Below are positions 46,432 to 58,166 of a stretch of DNA of 64,000 nucleotides, piece by piece; the first letter of the stretch is position 1; each line of letters begins with the position of its first letter. Source of the stretch: Labilibaculum manganireducens (lineage in GTDB: Bacteria; Bacteroidota; Bacteroidia; Bacteroidales; Marinifilaceae). Under the pieces are notes generated by a model, which ran no database searches, had not been told where the DNA came from, and worked only from the letters and a program-made list of their open reading frames with translations. The stretch covers positions 62,001-126,000 of the forward strand of contig NZ_MVDE01000008.1 in assembly GCF_002843385.1 (NCBI RefSeq). The letters run 5' to 3'. A program made the translations under genes and the position numbers.

Positions 46432-47184
46432 TTAAATTTCCAATTGCAGTTTTAATTGCTTAAATCCATTTCGACTGACGTTTAAACTTTCCCCGGTTTT
46501 TAAAATTACAATCCAATGATCCTTCTCGTAAGGCTGCAATTGAGCTATCCAATCAATCTTCACCAAATAAGTTCGATGTATTCGACAAAACTCTTTCGGG
46601 CTTAAATGACTTTCAAAATATTTCATTGTCTTTTGCTTCAGATACCTTCCCTCATTGGTATAAATCATCACATAATCGTCCTGAGCCTCAAAATATTTTA
46701 TTTTATCGATTGCAATTACATCAATTTTATTTCTTGATTTCACCACCACCCGGGTCAATAACTCATCCGAGGAATCGTTATGGTTTTTTATTTTCTCAAT
46801 CTGATCTTCACTCGTCACCGAATTTGAAATACGTTCTTTCACCTTGCGCACGGCATTCTGGAAACGTTCATTTGAGAATGGTTTGAGCAGATAATCAATT
46901 GCATTGTGTTCGAATGCTTTAATTGCATATTCGTTGTAAGCTGTTGTAAACACAATATTGCATGGTTTATCGAGTAATTCCAACATTTCGAAACCTGTCA
47001 ATTTTGGCATCTGAACGTCTAAAAATACCAAATCCGGGTCCAACTCATTAATTGCTTTTAAGCCTTGAAATCCATCTGAATACTCACCTAAAATTTCAAT
47101 ATCCTGACAAGCTCCCAAATAGGAGCGAACCAGATCTCTGGCCAATGATTCATCATCAATAATTATTGCTTTTATTGTTTCCAT
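46432..47184 (-). CDS. LytTR-family response regulator
   Basis: 250 residues. Receiver domain: acidic pair D10-D11 in AIIIDDESLARDLV, phospho-acceptor D56 in LVFLDVQMPKLTG, conserved Thr in IVFTTAYNEYA and Lys in DYLLKPFSNERF. The C-terminal LytTR DNA-binding domain reads RVVVKSRNKIDVIAIDKIKY, FEAQDDYVMIYTNEGRYL and FCRIHRTYLVKIDWI. Partner kinase immediately upstream (3-base gap). It controls targets unknown, but the LiaF-like genes upstream and the barrel gene downstream are good candidates. Confidence 0.93.
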   Translation of the reverse strand: METIKAIIIDDESLARDLVRSYLGACQDIEILGEYSDGFQGLKAINELDPDLVFLDVQMPKLTGFEMLELLDKPCNIVFTTAYNEYAIKAFEHNAIDYLLKPFSNERFQNAVRKVKERISNSVTSEDQIEKIKNHNDSSDELLTRVVVKSRNKIDVIAIDKIKYFEAQDDYVMIYTNEGRYLKQKTMKYFESHLSPKEFCRIHRTYLVKIDWIAQLQPYEKDHWIVILKTGESLNVSRNGFKQLKLQLEI

Positions 47185-47187
47185 ATC

Positions 47188-48237
47188 TCATAAACTTTGT
47201 GGAAATTCCAGATAAACAGTAAATTGATCTTCTCTCTTAACAACTCGCATCAAATCAGCACGGCCGTAAATTAAATGCAGGCGTTCCTGTATGTTATGCA
47301 ATCCAATACCATTTCCCTTTGCAGGAACCGAATCTCGATCAAAATTATTACTAATATCAATTTTTAAAACATCATTCTCAAAACGACACTTCGTTAGTAC
47401 ACAAACAGGCTCAAGGCTTTCATGCACTCCGAATTTAATCGCATTTTCGTATAATGGCTGTAAAATTAGATTGGGAATTTTTAGTTTCCCGCAGTTGGGT
47501 GAAAGATCAAAATGAAGCTGCAGGCGATCACCAAAACGAACTTTCTCAATTTCCATATACAAACGAATATTACTCAATTCGTTACTTAAATTATTTAACT
47601 CTTTTAAATTCTGAGCCAGAGAATAACGAAGATAGGTTGACAATTTAACAAGCATCTCTCTGGATAACTCTGGCTTTGATAAAGTTAAAGAACTTACCGA
47701 ATTTAAACTATTGAAAAGGAAATGCGGATTAATTTGAGATTTTAATGCTGTTAATTCTGCCTCTTTCACTAACTCTTTTAGCTCAGATTCACGAACCAAT
47801 TTATCTTGAAAATTACGATAATACATTACTAAATAATACACAATTACAATATAATCGTACATCCCGAAGGCCATAAAAATCTGCCAATGCACAGGAATAA
47901 GATAATCGAAACCTTCACTGGTGGCACCAAACCACATAGTTCGTAATTGATATGCAGACGATATCCATATCCCCACTACTACAATCCCGGCAGTTAAGTG
48001 ATGTAACAAAAAATGGAAAAGCCCCAGACTTTCAATGCTGGTATATATAACAACAAACCAAATACATGCTCCCAATATCAATAATGGAAATGAAAAGCTA
48101 AAGGCATTTACAGCCGAATCATAAATAGTCCTTCCCTCGAAATACCATCCAATCATAAATAACAGCATTGCCAAAAATGCCCATGCTGCTATATAAATTG
48201 GAATGGCAAAACGATTTTTCAGAAGAGGATGCTGCAT
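47188..48237 (-). CDS. LytS-type (HisKA_7TM-less) sensor histidine kinase
   Basis: 349 residues. Four or more membrane helices fill the first ~140 residues; there is no extracellular domain of any size, so sensing is likely in the membrane. Kinase core of the His_kinase (LytS/YehU) class: H172 in LKSQINPHFLFNSLNSVSSL, N-box NLILQPLYENAIKFGVH and G-box GNGIGLHNIQERLHLIYG. Phosphorylates the LytTR regulator immediately downstream. Overlaps or abuts the LiaF-like gene (6-base gap), so all four genes from 49326 form one transcript. Confidence 0.92.
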   Translation of the reverse strand: MQHPLLKNRFAIPIYIAAWAFLAMLLFMIGWYFEGRTIYDSAVNAFSFSFPLLILGACIWFVVIYTSIESLGLFHFLLHHLTAGIVVVGIWISSAYQLRTMWFGATSEGFDYLIPVHWQIFMAFGMYDYIVIVYYLVMYYRNFQDKLVRESELKELVKEAELTALKSQINPHFLFNSLNSVSSLTLSKPELSREMLVKLSTYLRYSLAQNLKELNNLSNELSNIRLYMEIEKVRFGDRLQLHFDLSPNCGKLKIPNLILQPLYENAIKFGVHESLEPVCVLTKCRFENDVLKIDISNNFDRDSVPAKGNGIGLHNIQERLHLIYGRADLMRVVKREDQFTVYLEFPQSL

Positions 48238-48243
48238 CTAAAA

Positions 48244-48957
48244 TTATTTATATGATTTAATTTCGCAACCACCCAAAGCGACAAATCCTTTAATGATTAG
48301 TTCCTTTTTAGGTTCAACTATATAATTTGTGGTTGGTATTCGTTTGTCGGAAACACCGCCTAAAATAGCAGAGACTTCAACTTTAACCTCCCAATCGGAT
48401 GGAACAACCAGAACACAACCACCAAACATTGTAAATACGTCAATTATGTTTGTGCCTTCGGCCAGATCGGCATTGGTGAGATTTAATTCTGTTCCTCCAA
48501 AAATGCAGGTAACTTTTCCTCCTCTAAAATTTTTGGTGTTGATTACTTTTTCACCACCGCCAAATATATTTAGCTCATCAATATAATCTGAATCTGATCC
48601 TACTGCCGATCGCTTGCTAACATCACATTCGTTTCGTTTTCGAATAACTACAACTCCTATTACAATTAGCATTACAGGCCAAAATAAGCCTCGCCAGTTA
48701 AAGCTCCAATCGAATACGATAGGCATTAAAAACACCCCTCCCACTGCCATCAGAACAATTCCTGTAGTTTTATCATCTTTACCAAAAAAGAAAAGTGCCC
48801 CTAAACCAAACAGTAACATTGGCCACGAAAAGATAACATGCCTTAAGTCATAGGGAATAAAATCCAGATTTTTAAGAACCAATAAGCATCCAAATACAAT
48901 TAAGAAAATACCGAATATTGCACGGTTGTTTGGGTTTGATTTATGTTGTGATCTCAT
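48244..48957 (-). CDS. LiaF-like membrane protein (DUF5668 plus cell-wall-active antibiotic response domain)
   Basis: 237 residues. Four short membrane segments (AIFGIFLIVFGCLLVLKNL, FSWPMLLFGLGALFFF, GIVLMAVGGVFLMP, GLFWPVMLIVIGVVVI), then a soluble beta-helix-like end (DELNIFGGGEKVINTKNFRG, VTCIFGGTELNLTNADLAEG, VFTMFGGCVLVVP, VSAILGGVSDKR). The repeated F-G-G turns are the mark of LiaF C-terminal domains. Known in Firmicutes: LiaF inhibits an envelope-stress kinase; a similar check on the LytS-like kinase next door is inferred. Third of a four-gene operon in transcription order from 49326. Confidence 0.85.
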   Translation of the reverse strand: MRSQHKSNPNNRAIFGIFLIVFGCLLVLKNLDFIPYDLRHVIFSWPMLLFGLGALFFFGKDDKTTGIVLMAVGGVFLMPIVFDWSFNWRGLFWPVMLIVIGVVVIRKRNECDVSKRSAVGSDSDYIDELNIFGGGEKVINTKNFRGGKVTCIFGGTELNLTNADLAEGTNIIDVFTMFGGCVLVVPSDWEVKVEVSAILGGVSDKRIPTTNYIVEPKKELIIKGFVALGGCEIKSYK

Positions 48958-48981
48958 GATGATATATTTTATGATATGAAT

Positions 48982-49326
48982 TTATTTATTTTTACAACAA
49001 TATGGTGAATCAGGAGAAAAAATAAACGCAATGCCTCCTAAAATAAGTAGTACAGGAAAAAACCATATCTCCCAATTTTGTGGTAGAAAATACAAATCAT
49101 CCATAAGAAAGTATCCTCCGACAGCTATGGCCATCAGACCTCCAAAAATTCTCCGGCGAACCAAAATCTGCAGTACGCCAATTAAAATCAAAACGGATTC
49201 CCACCTATACAAATAGGTTTCGATAAAATCAGACTGATAATTGAGCCGTTCCAAAATAATTACGATTCCAACTATTATTAACCCAAGCCCAACAAACAGA
49301 CTTTTATTTTTTTTATTTTCATCCAT
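48982..49326 (-). CDS. Small LiaI/DUF5668-like membrane protein
   Basis: 114 residues: four hydrophobic segments (LFVGLGLIIVGIVIILERL, RWESVLILIGVLQIL, FGGLMAIAVGGYFLMDDLYF, IWFFPVLLILGGIAFIF) with short loops and a Cys-Cys-containing tail. Similar to the N-terminal half of the LiaF-like protein encoded 24 bases downstream, so it may be the LiaI-like partner. First gene of the LytTR operon. Role inferred from context. Confidence 0.75.
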   Translation of the reverse strand: MDENKKNKSLFVGLGLIIVGIVIILERLNYQSDFIETYLYRWESVLILIGVLQILVRRRIFGGLMAIAVGGYFLMDDLYFLPQNWEIWFFPVLLILGGIAFIFSPDSPYCCKNK

Positions 49327-51768
<2,442 letters not shown>

Positions 51769-51822
51769 AGAACAAAATTAAAAGTTTTAGTCCTTGTTAC
51801 TTTTCCCTTTTATCTAAAAAAA

Positions 51823-52410
51823 ATGAATTTTACCGCTATAGATTTCGAAACAGCAAACGGACAACGCAATTCTGCATGTTCGCTTGGTTTGGTTCGCGTT
51901 GAAAATGGAGTTATTGTTGAAAGTAAAGATTGGTTGATATCACCACCCGAAATGTATTTTCATCCGATGAATGTTAGTATACATGGAATTACAGAGGAAG
52001 ATGTAATGAACGAACCCAGCTTTAATTACATATGGGAAGAAGTGGAAGATTATCTTCATGGTAAAATGGTGATCGCTCACAACGCCAGTTTTGATTTATC
52101 GGTGCTTCGGGCTTGTTTAGAAACATACAACATTCGTTTTCCGGAATTTGATTACCTGTGCACCGTACAAATCAGTCGTAACATATGGCCCAATATGCCA
52201 AACCATAAGCTGAATACAATGGCTCACTTGTTTGATATTCCGCTTAAACACCACGATGCTTTGGAGGACACTTTGGCTTGTGCTAAAATTGCAATAAAAG
52301 CATGCGAAGTAATGAATATGAATAGTCTTACCGATCTGGCAAATGAGTTACGCATTGCCCCAGGCAAACTGAATCCAAATGGTTACAAGGCTCCAAAAAA
52401 AATTAAATAA
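51823..52410 (+). CDS. DEDDh 3'-5' exonuclease (DnaQ-like)
   Basis: 195 residues. Exo I FTAIDFETANGQ with Asp7 and Glu9, Exo II VIAHNASFDLSVLRACLE, and Exo III-epsilon KHHDALEDTLACAKIAI with the H-x4-D pair. This is the compact proofreading/RNase T-type fold without a polymerase. The C-terminal GKLNPNGYKAPKKIK tail is lysine-rich. Acts on DNA or RNA 3' ends in the cytoplasm. It follows ligA on the same strand at 87 bases and may be expressed with it; repair role inferred. Confidence 0.9.
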   Translation: MNFTAIDFETANGQRNSACSLGLVRVENGVIVESKDWLISPPEMYFHPMNVSIHGITEEDVMNEPSFNYIWEEVEDYLHGKMVIAHNASFDLSVLRACLETYNIRFPEFDYLCTVQISRNIWPNMPNHKLNTMAHLFDIPLKHHDALEDTLACAKIAIKACEVMNMNSLTDLANELRIAPGKLNPNGYKAPKKIK

Positions 52411-52519
52411 GCTTAATTTATGATTTACAAAATGATTTTTTTCATAACTTGTGGTTTCAAATGATAATTGCCTGTGCAACCCATAAATACAAGCCTTCAA
52501 CTTAACTATCGAATATAAA

Positions 52520-53059
52520 ATGAGTTTTTTTCAAAATATTAAAAATCAGCTTGCCGGATTAAAAATCAAAAGCAAGCTTAAAAAAAATACGCGCAAAAAG
52601 GAGTTTCACAATTTAGAAAGTGCTAAAAGTATAGGTATCCTGTTTGATACTCTTCAGGAAAAAAATCACTCTGTAGTAAAAAAGTTCGCAGAAGATTTAA
52701 GCCAAAAAGGCTATAAAGTGCAAACCGTAGGATGGATTGATGCTGACATATTGCCTGATTTTGGTGTGGCTCAAAAAATAGTTTTCTATACCAATAAGGA
52801 TGTGAAATGGAGCGGTGAACCAATCATTCCTGAATTAATTGAATTCACCAATTCTAAGTTCGATTTACTCTTTGTTCTTACTAAATCGGAACATCTGTCG
52901 ATAAAATACATTACACAAGTTTCATTGGCATCCTGCAAAGTTGGTTCGTTGGTGGACAACTGCGGGCATTTGGATTTAATGATTGATCAGGGCAAAAACA
53001 ATTCTATAGAAAATCTGATCAGCGAAAGCTTAAAATATCTTTCCCAGATTAAAAAGTAA
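52520..53059 (+). CDS. DUF6913-like protein beside dapA
   Basis: 179 residues. N-terminal basic helix (NIKNQLAGLKIKSKLKKNTR) followed by an alternating alpha/beta pattern (SIGILFDTLQEKNHSVVKKF, VQTVGWIDADIL, FDLLFVLTKSEHL) like a small Rossmann-type fold. Proteins of this kind (DUF6913) are found just ahead of dapA in many Bacteroidota. No catalytic residues can be assigned. Five bases before dapA, so the two are coupled. Role unknown. Confidence 0.75.
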   Translation: MSFFQNIKNQLAGLKIKSKLKKNTRKKEFHNLESAKSIGILFDTLQEKNHSVVKKFAEDLSQKGYKVQTVGWIDADILPDFGVAQKIVFYTNKDVKWSGEPIIPELIEFTNSKFDLLFVLTKSEHLSIKYITQVSLASCKVGSLVDNCGHLDLMIDQGKNNSIENLISESLKYLSQIKK

Positions 53060-53064
53060 TAAGG

Positions 53065-53949
53065 ATGAACGGAAACAAATTTACAGGAACAGGCATAGCA
53101 CTGATTACTCCATTTACAAATAATGGAAGTGTCGATTATAATGCACTTAGCGACACTGTTAATTTCCAGATTAAAAATGGCATTGATTATTTAGTAGTGC
53201 TGGGAACTACAGGTGAAGTATCAACACTTTCGTGTGATGAAAAAATTTCCGTTATCAATCACATTATTGAGGTGAATGCAAAGCGCGTTCCTTTGGTGGT
53301 TGGCTTTGGAGGAAACCATACACAGGCTGTTATTCAGCAAATTCAGGAGTTCGCCGAATTTGACGAGATTGATGCCATTCTATCTGTTGCTCCTTACTAC
53401 AACAAACCCAGTCAGGAAGGCTTATTTCTGCATTACCAGGCCATTGCAAATGCCAGTCCGGTTCCGGTAATTCTTTATAATGTACCAGGCAGATCTGGTA
53501 TTAACATCAGCGCTGAAACCTGTGTAAAACTGGCTTCGGAAATTGAAAATATAATTGGTGTAAAAGAAGCTTCAGGTAATATGGAACAACTTATGAGCAT
53601 TCTTAAAAACAAACCCAAAGACTTTTTAGTGATATCAGGCGATGATGCCATAACCTTTCCTCTTATTTCATTAGGAGGCAGTGGTGTTATTTCTGTACTG
53701 GGAAATGCTTTTCCAAAGGAATGGAGCCAGATGGTAAGATTAGCATTAGATGGAAAAAACAAGGAAGCTCTTCAGATTCATTATAAGATGTTTGGAATCA
53801 TCCAAAACCTTTTTACAGAAGGCAATCCTGCCGGAATTAAAGCAATTCTAAGCATGAAAAAACTCTGTGAAAATTGTTTGCGTTTGCCTCTCACTCCAAT
53901 TAGTGAATCGCATTACCTAAAACTATCAAAAATAGTAGAGGATCTATAA
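53065..53949 (+). CDS. dapA: 4-hydroxy-tetrahydrodipicolinate synthase
   Basis: 294 residues. TIM barrel; GTTGEVSTLSCDEK (about 48-60), SVAPYYNKPSQEGLFLHYQA, catalytic Tyr139 in PVILYNVPGRSGIN and Schiff-base Lys167 in IIGVKEASGNMEQL, ISGDDAITFPLISLGGSGVI. Condenses pyruvate with aspartate semialdehyde, first step of the lysine/diaminopimelate branch and so of peptidoglycan. Preceded by its DUF6913 neighbour and followed by an LpoB-like gene. Confidence 0.96.
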   Translation: MNGNKFTGTGIALITPFTNNGSVDYNALSDTVNFQIKNGIDYLVVLGTTGEVSTLSCDEKISVINHIIEVNAKRVPLVVGFGGNHTQAVIQQIQEFAEFDEIDAILSVAPYYNKPSQEGLFLHYQAIANASPVPVILYNVPGRSGINISAETCVKLASEIENIIGVKEASGNMEQLMSILKNKPKDFLVISGDDAITFPLISLGGSGVISVLGNAFPKEWSQMVRLALDGKNKEALQIHYKMFGIIQNLFTEGNPAGIKAILSMKKLCENCLRLPLTPISESHYLKLSKIVEDL

Positions 53950-54035
53950 TCATATTGGCATAAAAATTGTAATTACTTAAGTACAATTCACTTCAAAAAA
54001 TTAGAGTATTATTTATAACAAAAAATGAAAATATT

Positions 54036-54620
54036 ATGAAGTATTCATTTCGCCTATTTGTTTTCGCACTGGCTGTATTAGCTGGCGTTTCCTGCTCGAG
54101 ACAAGTTACCCGGGTATCTCCTGATCAGCAAATTGATTTGAGTGGTCGATGGAACGATACCGATTCAAAATTGACTGCCGAGGCTTTAATTGATCAATTA
54201 CTTAATCAAAATTGGATTGAAGATTATCAACAGGAATTTAATCGTAAACCTGTTGTTATTGTTGGCTTAATCACCAATAAAAGTTCAGAACACATCGATT
54301 CGGATACTTATATTAAAGACATCGAAAAAGCCATTTTAAATGACAGTCGGGTTCGCTTGGTACAAGCGGGTGCCAAACGAGAAGATCTTCGTCAGGAACG
54401 TGCAGACCAACAGGATTTTGCATCCAAAGCAACTCTTAAAAAATGGGGACAGGAATTAGGTGCTGACTTTATATTACAAGGCGACATCAATTCGATAATA
54501 GACAGTTATAAAAAAGAAAATGTTCGTTACTATCAGTTAAATCTGGAGTTAACTAATCTTGAAACCAGCGAACTGGTTTGGATGGGTGATAAGAAAATTA
54601 AAAAGTACGTGAACAAATAA
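54036..54620 (+). CDS. LpoB-like penicillin-binding-protein activator lipoprotein
   Basis: 194 residues; lipobox cysteine at the end of FALAVLAGVSC. The mature core RWNDTDSKLTAEALIDQLLN, PVVIVGLITNKSSEHIDSD, ALRVRL-like VRLVQAGAKREDLRQERADQ and GADFILQGDINSIIDSY match the LpoB/PBP activator fold. Known: LpoB in enterobacteria reaches through peptidoglycan to activate PBP1b. Here paired with a COG3014-like gene 60 bases downstream, a common pair outside the enterics. Confidence 0.85.
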   Translation: MKYSFRLFVFALAVLAGVSCSRQVTRVSPDQQIDLSGRWNDTDSKLTAEALIDQLLNQNWIEDYQQEFNRKPVVIVGLITNKSSEHIDSDTYIKDIEKAILNDSRVRLVQAGAKREDLRQERADQQDFASKATLKKWGQELGADFILQGDINSIIDSYKKENVRYYQLNLELTNLETSELVWMGDKKIKKYVNK

Positions 54621-54680
54621 AATTAGTACTCTACAGGAAGTCATTGGTTGGCTTCCTGAATTTCTTTATTCCTTTTTTCG

Positions 54681-56102
54681 ATGAAGCAAAAATTATCCTT
54701 ACATATATCGGGTAAGATACTCCCTGTTTTTTTATTTGGTGTTCTTCTTCTATTATCTGGTTGTGCTACCTATTACATGCAAAATGAAGCTTTTAACAAC
54801 TATTTTTTGCAGGGCGACATAGCGAGTGCCGAGAAAGTACTGGATAAAGATAAAAAGAGCAATCGAAACAAAAACAAAGCCTTGTTTTTACTGAATAAGG
54901 GAACTTTATCGTGGATGCAGCAAGATTATGTTTCGGCGACTAAGTATTTTAACGAGGCGGATCTTTTCATTGAAGATCAACGTAAAAATATTGGTTCGGA
55001 AGCATTGGCAATGCTCACCAATCCAATGGCCAGACCCTATGTTCCCGAAGATTTTGAGAATGTAATGCTCAACTTCTATAAAGCGTTAAGCTATTTGGAA
55101 ATGGGCGATACGGAAGCTGCTTTGGTTGAATGCCGAAGAGTAAATGAAAAATTGTATGCCCTGAACGATAAATATCCAAAGAATTATCAGAACAGATACA
55201 GCGATGATGCCTTTGCCCACACACTAATGGGATTGATTTATGATTCGTCGGGAGATTCGAACAATGCCTTTATTGCTTATCGGAATGCTCTTAAAATTTA
55301 TGAGGACAATTACCTAAAGAACTTTAATACTCCTGCACCGCGGCAATTGAAAGAAGATCTTCTTCGAACTGCCTATGAAACTGGTTTGATGGAGGATTAT
55401 GACTTTTTCAAAAATAAATTTGGCTTCGATTTCCAAAAGACCGACAAGACTGAAGGGGATGTAATCATCATCTGGTTGTCGGGGCTTGGTCCGGTAAAAG
55501 CAGAATGGAGCATCAATTTTAGTGCCATTAATGGCCGCGATGGCTACCTGACCATGGTGAACAATGAAGAAAATGTTACGTTGCCTTTTTTTGTAGGAAA
55601 TATGGATAGCCGGACACAAAATTCTTTTAGTGATCTGGATTTTGTTCGTGTTGCTTTTCCAAAGTATCAGGAACGAATTCCCTACTACACAAATGCCGAT
55701 ATCATTATAAATGATTCGCTTAGTTATCCTTTGGATAAAGGAGAAGATATAAACGCAATTGCTTTTAAAACACTAAAAGACCGAATGGTACGCGAAATGG
55801 CAAATTCTTTACTTCGACTTGCTACCAAACAGGCAATTGAAAGTTACACAAGAAGTAAAGATGAAAATTTAGGTGCTATTATCAGCATTTTTAATGCCGT
55901 TACTGAAAAAGCCGACACCAGAAATTGGCAAACCCTGCCCAACTCTATTTACTACACCCGAATTCGATTGAAAGAGGGAAAACATAGCGTGACTCTTAGA
56001 GTAAATTCTCCAAACGGGGATAGCAAAGATCAGCAATTTGATCTTGAAGTGAAGGCAGGGAAAACCAAATATTTTACCTTTCACAATATGGAATCAAACT
56101 AA
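54681..56102 (+). CDS. COG3014-like TPR lipoprotein
   Basis: 473 residues; lipobox in FGVLLLLSGCATYYMQ. TPR-like helices follow (NYFLQGDIASAEKVLDKD, KALFLLNKGTLSWMQQDYVS, YKALSYLEMGDTEAALVECR, HTLMGLIYDSSGDSNNAFIA), then a beta-rich C-terminal half (YYTRIRLKEGKHSVTLRVNS). Best match by pattern is COG3014, often beside LpoB-like genes. Probably an outer-membrane envelope-assembly or regulator protein; exact function not known. Ends 8 bases inside the H-NOX gene's 3' end (convergent). Confidence 0.8.
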   Translation: MKQKLSLHISGKILPVFLFGVLLLLSGCATYYMQNEAFNNYFLQGDIASAEKVLDKDKKSNRNKNKALFLLNKGTLSWMQQDYVSATKYFNEADLFIEDQRKNIGSEALAMLTNPMARPYVPEDFENVMLNFYKALSYLEMGDTEAALVECRRVNEKLYALNDKYPKNYQNRYSDDAFAHTLMGLIYDSSGDSNNAFIAYRNALKIYEDNYLKNFNTPAPRQLKEDLLRTAYETGLMEDYDFFKNKFGFDFQKTDKTEGDVIIIWLSGLGPVKAEWSINFSAINGRDGYLTMVNNEENVTLPFFVGNMDSRTQNSFSDLDFVRVAFPKYQERIPYYTNADIIINDSLSYPLDKGEDINAIAFKTLKDRMVREMANSLLRLATKQAIESYTRSKDENLGAIISIFNAVTEKADTRNWQTLPNSIYYTRIRLKEGKHSVTLRVNSPNGDSKDQQFDLEVKAGKTKYFTFHNMESN

Positions 56103-56645
56103 CACCTCGTTTTTTGAAAGGGTGAAACAGACCAATTTGTTTTTCTCTGAAATAAATTCAGTATTTAAAGTCAATTCTTCATTAAAAAACCTTTGACAGC
56201 CCATAAATAATCCAATGGCCAAATCAATCAGTAATTTTTCAGTCTGATAACTCATCTGAAACGTGGAATCATTAATTTTCACTGCTCTAAAACGTGGGAT
56301 TTCAACCGGAGTAAATCGTTCCTGAATTTTATTGTGGATGAACTCATCTATTTGATCTAAGAAATCAAATATACTGCTGTTGCCGGCAAAACTGGGGCGA
56401 AACAAAATTACCAAACGGGAGAAAAGATATTCTCCAAAATTTTTTGCTACATCGGGAACTGAACTTCTCACTTCGAAACTAAGCAAATTACACAACTCAA
56501 CAAATTGACTGTATGGATAATCGGCTGTTGCTTCGTAAACACCGTTATTTCCTGCTCCCAAATCAGAAATGATCTTTTCGGTTAAGAGTAAACCATACTC
56601 CTTCTCTGCCATTTCCAAAAACTCTGTGAAAAATATTCCCTTCAT
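56094..56645 (-). CDS. H-NOX (heme nitric oxide/oxygen binding) protein, orphan
   Basis: The start at 56645 gives MKGIFFTEFLEMAEKEYG, the classic H-NOX opening; 9 more codons upstream are unlikely. 183 residues, single domain. The proximal heme ligand is His104 in QIDEFIHNKIQERF, spaced 11 residues before IPRF as in other family members (H-x11-PPR). The propionate-binding Y-x-S-x-R motif is altered to Y133-Q-T-E-K137. It binds heme and senses NO, or O2 in some species. Unlike most, it has no adjoining histidine kinase, cyclase or phosphodiesterase; neighbours are a lipoprotein and an esterase. Confidence 0.85.
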   Translation of the reverse strand: MKGIFFTEFLEMAEKEYGLLLTEKIISDLGAGNNGVYEATADYPYSQFVELCNLLSFEVRSSVPDVAKNFGEYLFSRLVILFRPSFAGNSSIFDFLDQIDEFIHNKIQERFTPVEIPRFRAVKINDSTFQMSYQTEKLLIDLAIGLFMGCQRFFNEELTLNTEFISEKNKLVCFTLSKNEVLV

Positions 56646-56803
56646 CGTTCCTCCGCTTTTGCTATCGACCAATGCAAATCAACTGCATCAGTAAAAATAT
56701 ATCACTATTGTTATAGTGTGTAACGGACTAGAATAAAAGTAATTGTGTTTGTGGGAAAATAAATTTAAAGGAATTAATATTTAATACTTCGCCTTGTTTT
56801 ACA

Positions 56804-57988
56804 TTATAAATCTATATTGTTTTGAGTTTTATTTTCAAGCTCAACCAGTAATTTCTGCATCGCAATAAATTTATTCTCATAATCCCATCTGCCTTTGTCT
56901 TTGTTATGTGCAATCTCATAAAACTTTACTGCTTCCTTAGGTTGATTAACTTTTTCGTAGATCTCTCCTACGTAATAAAAAGACTCTGCTCTTTCAGGAT
57001 AATTGGAAATAGAATATTTTAAAAAAGCCATTGCGTCATTATATCGCTCAGCATCTTTAAGCTGAATACAAACATTCTCAAGCAGAGAATAGGGCAATTT
57101 TTCATTTCTGCCATAACTCAACAATACTTTTCTTTGATAAGTTTCAGCAACCTCAACACCCTTTTCAACTAAAACCTGTACATCAGGATATTTGTATTCT
57201 GCAAAAATAGTTTCCATGCCCTGCATTAAACTTTTACGATAGAGTGTGTAATGACTTTCGTCGGGCATCCATGCATAATTCCATTTGAGATCAGATGGTG
57301 CTTTTGTTTCTAAGGATAGAATTAAGGATTTACAGGATTTTAACATCTCCGCAGCTTCCTCAGCAAAAGAAACAAACAGTTGTTTTCTAATGGATGAATT
57401 GTTGCTTAAAAATTGATCAATATCGTTCACAATCGCCTTATTATTCCACCAAAGAATCGGACTAAAGGCCAAATATTTATCAAATAAATCGGGTCGTTTA
57501 GAAAATGCATATACTACGAAAAGACCACTATAGCTATGCCCCATAACCAAGCGCTGAGTACTCGCTCTAAAATTATCCGCAATAAAGGGAAACACATCCA
57601 ACTCGAGGGTTTTAATAAAATTATCGGCTCCTCCCCGGGTTCTAAAAATATTTTTATTCATAACTGAATCAACAGGAGTCATATCGCGGAAGCGATCGGT
57701 ATTCGGAAGCCCGACAACAATATGAGGCGGAATAAAATGATTATCCATGAGAAAACTTAGAACTTCGATTCCCATGTCAAAGTTCGTTTCTGCATCCAAC
57801 AAATAGATTGTTGGGTATTTATAATATGTGTCGTTATATTCGTTGGGAAGCAATACTTTTACATCGCGGTATTCTTTAAGGACTTTCGAATAAACACGGG
57901 AACTATGCAAATTTTTTAAGTTTACTTCAGCAGAAGTATTCGAGCAGATCAGTAAGGCAAATAAAGTTGAAAACAAAATTCGCATCAT
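56804..57988 (-). CDS. Esterase (alpha/beta hydrolase, esterase D-like) with C-terminal TPR
   Basis: 394 residues with a signal peptide (ILFSTLFALLICSNTSAE). Hydrolase core: RDVKVLLPNEYNDTYYKYPT, IYLLDAETNF, HIVVGLPNTDRFRDMTP, nucleophile elbow LVMGHSYSGLFVVYAF (Ser in GHSYSG) and the catalytic His in DESHYTLY. The C-terminal ~120 residues form TPR-like helices (NVCIQLKDAERYNDAMAFLK, AESFYYVGEIYEKVNQPKEA). Such exported proteins resemble siderophore/trilactone or acyl-ester hydrolases; the substrate is not predicted. Confidence 0.87.
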   Translation of the reverse strand: MMRILFSTLFALLICSNTSAEVNLKNLHSSRVYSKVLKEYRDVKVLLPNEYNDTYYKYPTIYLLDAETNFDMGIEVLSFLMDNHFIPPHIVVGLPNTDRFRDMTPVDSVMNKNIFRTRGGADNFIKTLELDVFPFIADNFRASTQRLVMGHSYSGLFVVYAFSKRPDLFDKYLAFSPILWWNNKAIVNDIDQFLSNNSSIRKQLFVSFAEEAAEMLKSCKSLILSLETKAPSDLKWNYAWMPDESHYTLYRKSLMQGMETIFAEYKYPDVQVLVEKGVEVAETYQRKVLLSYGRNEKLPYSLLENVCIQLKDAERYNDAMAFLKYSISNYPERAESFYYVGEIYEKVNQPKEAVKFYEIAHNKDKGRWDYENKFIAMQKLLVELENKTQNNIDL

Positions 57989-58118
57989 AATAACATTTGG
58001 TTTAGGTTTAAAGCGTTAACAAATTACGATTATTTACAGTAAGATCAAAGATTTAGCAAGACTTTACAAAAGCATCAAAACTATTGTTCATATTAATTGC
58101 GCAACACAATTACATATA

Positions 58119-58146
58119 AAAAGCCGAAATAAGAATATTCCGGCTT
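58119..58146 (-). terminator. Terminator downstream of the YceI gene
   Basis: AAAAGCCGAAATA / TATTCCGGCTT-type stem with one bulge between the YceI and esterase genes. Confidence 0.6.
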
Positions 58147-58166
58147 ATGCTTCTAAAAAAAAATCT

